Positions 61,596 to 64,000 of a DNA stretch of 64,000 nucleotides are shown here, in pieces. The notes beneath the pieces were generated by a model, which worked only from the letters and a program-made list of their open reading frames with translations, was not told the DNA's origin and did no database searches. The stretch's first letter is position 1. Every line of letters starts with the position of its first letter. The DNA lies in NCBI GenBank assembly GCA_001303585.1, contig LJTT01000004.1, forward strand, positions 1 to 64,000, given 5' to 3'. This DNA is from Betaproteobacteria bacterium SG8_41. GTDB taxonomy: Bacteria; Pseudomonadota; Gammaproteobacteria; Burkholderiales; SG8-41. Position numbers and translations under genes: made by a program.

Positions 61596-62515
61596 GCGCT
61601 CACCGGCACCGCCGGCCTGCTGTGCGCGGTGCTGCATTCACGACCGCGCTCGTCATCACGCTGGGCTACGCTGCAGTCGAGTTCGCCGGTGGCCTATGGA
61701 CCGGCTCCCTGGCGCTGTTGAGCGATTCCGGGCACATGCTCTCCGATGCGCTCGCTCTCGGGCTGGCAGCCATCGCCGCCTGGCTCGCGCGACGCCCTGC
61801 GGGTCACCGCCATTCCTACGGCTGGGCGAGGGCGGAAGTGATCGGCGCGACGCTTAACAGCCTCCTGATGCTTGTGATCATCACGGCCTTGGTTGTGGAG
61901 GCGGTCTCCCGCCTCCTGGACCCGCGCCCCGTCGCGGCCCTCGGAATGACGGTCATCGCGTTGGTGGGCATGGGCGTCAACGCCCTTGTGATCTGGATCA
62001 TGAGCCGCGCCGAAATGACCCTGAACGCGCGCGCAGCGTTACTGCACGTTATCGGGGATCTCGTGAGCTCGTTCGCGGCGCTCATCGCCGGGGCCGTCAT
62101 TTATTTCACCGGCTGGCTTCCGATCGACCCGATTCTTTCGCTCGTGATCGCAGCGCTCATAATGATTTCCACGATCAGGCTGCTGCGCGACACATTGCAC
62201 GTGCTCATGGAAGGCGTGCCACCGGCGCTGGAACTGCAGCTCATCGGAAAGGCTCTGGCGGGTATGCCGGGCGTCGTCTCGGTTCACGACCTTCACGTAT
62301 GGAGCATTACGCCCGGACAGGTCGCGCTGTCGGCACACCTCGAGATCAATGACCTGCAGCAATGGCCTGCGATCCTCGCCGCGGCCACCGCTCTCGCCCG
62401 GGATCGTTACGGCATCGGCCATGTAACTCTGCAACCCGAGGCTCATCGGCCCAAAGGTGCTCGAGGCACTTCGGTGATCCGCCTGTGGCCGCGCGGACGT
62501 CGCCCCAAGGCCTGA
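61592..62515 (+). CDS. Cation diffusion facilitator (CzcD/ZitB-type) transporter
   Basis: Inner-membrane Zn/Cd/Co proton antiporter. The 307 residues have six membrane helices with the metal-site pairs LLSDSGHMLSDALAL in helix 2 (Asp, His, Asp) and HVIGDLVSSFAAL in helix 5 (His, Asp), RHSYGWARAEVIGA after helix 2, and a C-terminal cytoplasmic domain (SVHDLHVWSITPGQVALSAH). The ATGA overlap with nagZ suggests co-transcription. Metal specificity is not evident. Confidence 0.93.
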   Translation: MSAHRHRRPAVRGAAFTTALVITLGYAAVEFAGGLWTGSLALLSDSGHMLSDALALGLAAIAAWLARRPAGHRHSYGWARAEVIGATLNSLLMLVIITALVVEAVSRLLDPRPVAALGMTVIALVGMGVNALVIWIMSRAEMTLNARAALLHVIGDLVSSFAALIAGAVIYFTGWLPIDPILSLVIAALIMISTIRLLRDTLHVLMEGVPPALELQLIGKALAGMPGVVSVHDLHVWSITPGQVALSAHLEINDLQQWPAILAAATALARDRYGIGHVTLQPEAHRPKGARGTSVIRLWPRGRRPKA

Positions 62516-62520
62516 GGCAT

Positions 62521-63087
62521 TTACGCGCGCTCGATATACTCGCCCGTGTCGGTATTGACCTTGATACGCACCCCCTCCGTCAGGAACTGAGGTACCTGAA
62601 CGGTGAGGCCGGTCTCGGTCTTGGCAGGCTTGAATGATCCCGTGGCCGTCGCGCCCTTGAGATTGGGCTCGGTCTCGACGATGGTCAGCGTCACGCTGGC
62701 CGGAAGCTGCACGCCAATCGGCCGGTCATTGTGGAAATTTACCTGCACTTCGACGTTCGGCATGAGGAAGCCGGCCTGCCCCTCGAGAAAATCGGCGGGC
62801 AGGGCGAGCTGCTCGAACGATTCCTTGTCCATGAAGACGTAATTGTCGCCATCGAAGTAGAGATACTCCATCGCACGCTGCTCCACGAACGCGCGCTCGA
62901 TCTTGTCTTCCGTGCGGATTCGCTCGTTGCGCTTGGTTCCCGACTCGATGTCCTTCATTTCGACCTGCATGAAGGCGCCGCCGCGGCCGCCCACGTGCAC
63001 GTGATAGGATTTCAGCACGCGCCAGACCCGTTTGTCCCATTCGATCAGGTTGCCCGCGCGAATTTCGGTTGCCAGTACTTTTGCCAT
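62521..63087 (-). CDS. efp: Translation elongation factor P
   Basis: Rescues ribosomes stalled at polyproline. The 188 residues comprise the KOW-like domain I (LATEIRAGNLIEWDKRVWRV), then two OB domains and the signature PNLKGATATGSFKPAKTETG. The tip of the modifiable loop is VGGRGGAF with Arg35, where E. coli has Lys. The surrounding loop does not look like the SGRNAA/KGGRSSA loops of arginine-rhamnosylated EF-P. ATG 63087 with GGAAG 9 nt upstream is chosen; the frame is open to 63240. Convergent with the CDF gene (5-nt gap). Confidence 0.95.
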   Translation of the reverse strand: MAKVLATEIRAGNLIEWDKRVWRVLKSYHVHVGGRGGAFMQVEMKDIESGTKRNERIRTEDKIERAFVEQRAMEYLYFDGDNYVFMDKESFEQLALPADFLEGQAGFLMPNVEVQVNFHNDRPIGVQLPASVTLTIVETEPNLKGATATGSFKPAKTETGLTVQVPQFLTEGVRIKVNTDTGEYIERA

Positions 63088-63202
63088 CTCGATCGCTTCC
63101 GGAAAAACGCTAAATTTTAACCCAAGCGCCGCGAAGAGTTTGCCGGATTTTGAGGCGACAAACTCCTGTGCGGAAACGGCCCCCGAATGACTAGAACCAT
63201 AG

Positions 63203-63289
63203 CCACGGAATCGCACGGAATGACACGGGCAAAGACCCAAGCCGATAACCGCCCGGCAATCATTTAAAACTTTCCGTGTGTTTCCGTGG
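63203..63289. repeat. Inverted repeat of 10-nt periodic units upstream of efp
   Basis: The arms CCACGGAATCGCACGGAA (63203-63220) and TTCCGTGTGTTTCCGTGG (63272-63289) match at 15 of 18 positions, and each arm repeats CACGGAA / TTCCGTG with a 10-nt period; a third left unit (CACGG) follows at 63224. The spacer is 51 bp. It lies in the divergent gap between efp and the glycosylase gene. Confidence 0.7.
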
Positions 63290-63304
63290 TTGTAAGGGTA
63301 TCAA

Positions 63305-64000
63305 GTGCCTTCTAAGCCAAAATGGAGCTTCTCGGAATCCTGTCGCCGCTGCCCTCGGCTGGCGCGCTATCTCGAGCGCGTGCGCGCCGAGCATCCCGAT
63401 TACCATGCCCGCCCGGTTCCGCCATTCGGCCCGCAGCGTGCGCGAGTCCTGATCGTCGGCCTGGCACCCGGCAAGCACGGCGCCAACCGTACCGGGCGCC
63501 CGTTCACTGGCGACTTTGCGGGCATCCTCCTATACGAGATGCTCCATGAGTTCGGTTTTGCCTCGCGGCCGGTATCGGTCAGCGCTAGCGACGGGCTTCG
63601 CCTCGTGGATTGCCGCATCACCAACGCCGTGAAGTGTCTCCCGCCTGCAAACCGCCCGCAACCAATCGAAATTCGGCGCTGCAATCCCTATTTGGCCGAG
63701 GAGATCGGCTGGTTGCCGCCGGGAGCCGCAATCCTCGCGCTGGGCACGGTCGCGCATGCGGCCGTACTCATGGCGCTCGGCGTTGCACGCCGCGAGTATC
63801 CGTTCGGTCACGGGGCACGGCACGAGTTGCCGCGCCGGCTCGCGCTCTACGATAGCTATCACTGCAGCCGCTATAATACCCAGACGAAACGACTGACTCC
63901 GGCAATGTTCCGGAGCGTTGTGGCCGCGATCCGAACATACCTTTCATGCCCGAAGACACTCTCAGCGTCCCCGGCGGGCCCGCACGGAAGGAAAGGCGGT
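63305..64000 (+). CDS. Family 5 uracil-DNA glycosylase (UDGb-type), runs off the window
   Basis: Excises uracil (and often hypoxanthine or other deaminated bases) from DNA. The 232 visible residues contain the active-site motif GLAPGKHGANRTGRPFTGD, ITNAVKCLPPANRPQP, a GTVAHAAVL segment and the second motif YHCSRYNTQTKRLT in place of the usual HPS. Spread cysteines (SCRRCP, VDC, VKC, RRC) could hold the family's [4Fe-4S] cluster. GTG 63305 is the only plausible start. The frame is still open at the window end; another possible start (ATG 63946) in a different frame may be the next gene. Confidence 0.85.
   Translation, partial: MPSKPKWSFSESCRRCPRLARYLERVRAEHPDYHARPVPPFGPQRARVLIVGLAPGKHGANRTGRPFTGDFAGILLYEMLHEFGFASRPVSVSASDGLRLVDCRITNAVKCLPPANRPQPIEIRRCNPYLAEEIGWLPPGAAILALGTVAHAAVLMALGVARREYPFGHGARHELPRRLALYDSYHCSRYNTQTKRLTPAMFRSVVAAIRTYLSCPKTLSASPAGPHGRKGG

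Overview
This 64-kb window is a GC-rich, gene-dense stretch of bacterial chromosome, almost certainly from a betaproteobacterium. The evidence is gene content and order: map-glnD beside rpsB-tsf-pyrH-frr-uppS-cdsA-dxr-rseP-bamA-skp-lpxD-fabZ-lpxA-lpxB-rnhB, smc-zipA-ligA, pyrG-kdsA-eno-ftsB, and rpoE-rseA-rseB-mucD-lepA-lepB-rnc-era-recO-pdxJ-acpS-nagZ. I cannot fix genus or species. No rRNA, tRNA, CRISPR array, insertion sequence or prophage gene was seen.

Layout. 1-6 kb: end of recR, rluB, prmB, a PilU-type pilus ATPase, the lysine/peptidoglycan precursor genes dapC-dapD, and queF. 6-16 kb: smc, zipA, a frame-disrupted ligA, galU, a DsrE-like gene, hpt, a methylthioinosine/methylthioadenosine phosphorylase gene and def. 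16-20 kb: glnD and map on the minus strand. 20-35 kb: one long plus-strand block for translation factors, UMP kinase, isoprenoid and phospholipid synthesis, outer-membrane assembly and lipid A synthesis, then rnhB, a CopD-like membrane protein and an SpoU-type RNA methyltransferase. 35-42 kb: ppsR on the minus strand, a gene-poor 625-bp stretch, then pyrG, kdsA, eno, ftsB and folD. 42-50 kb is the most accessory-looking part: a small membrane ORF, a 1176-residue fused iron-sulfur flavoprotein, an omega-amino acid aminotransferase, a NodB-family hydrolase and a fused binding-protein/permease ABC component without its ATPase. 50-64 kb: the envelope-stress sigma factor operon, lepA-lepB, the rnc-era-recO-pdxJ-acpS-nagZ run, a CDF metal transporter, efp, and a family 5 uracil-DNA glycosylase gene that runs off the end.

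How it fits together. Much of the window builds and guards the cell envelope: undecaprenyl-PP (uppS), CDP-diacylglycerol (cdsA), lipid A (lpxD, fabZ, lpxA, lpxB), KDO (kdsA), outer-membrane protein insertion (bamA, skp), septation (zipA, ftsB) and the sigma-E cascade (rseP at 25.8 kb; rpoE-rseA-rseB-mucD at 50.3 kb).

The least explained signal is a family of degenerate 7-nt repeats (roughly A-N-Y-G-N-Y-R) arranged as inverted arrays at five gene boundaries (about 2.2, 14.7, 16.1, 35.3 and 55.8 kb), usually abutting stop or start codons. Other points for a second look are the NfnB-NfnA-like fusion protein, the broken ligA, the arginine-tipped EF-P loop, and the 625-bp ppsR-pyrG gap with a perfect 18-bp palindrome and a 37-codon ORF.
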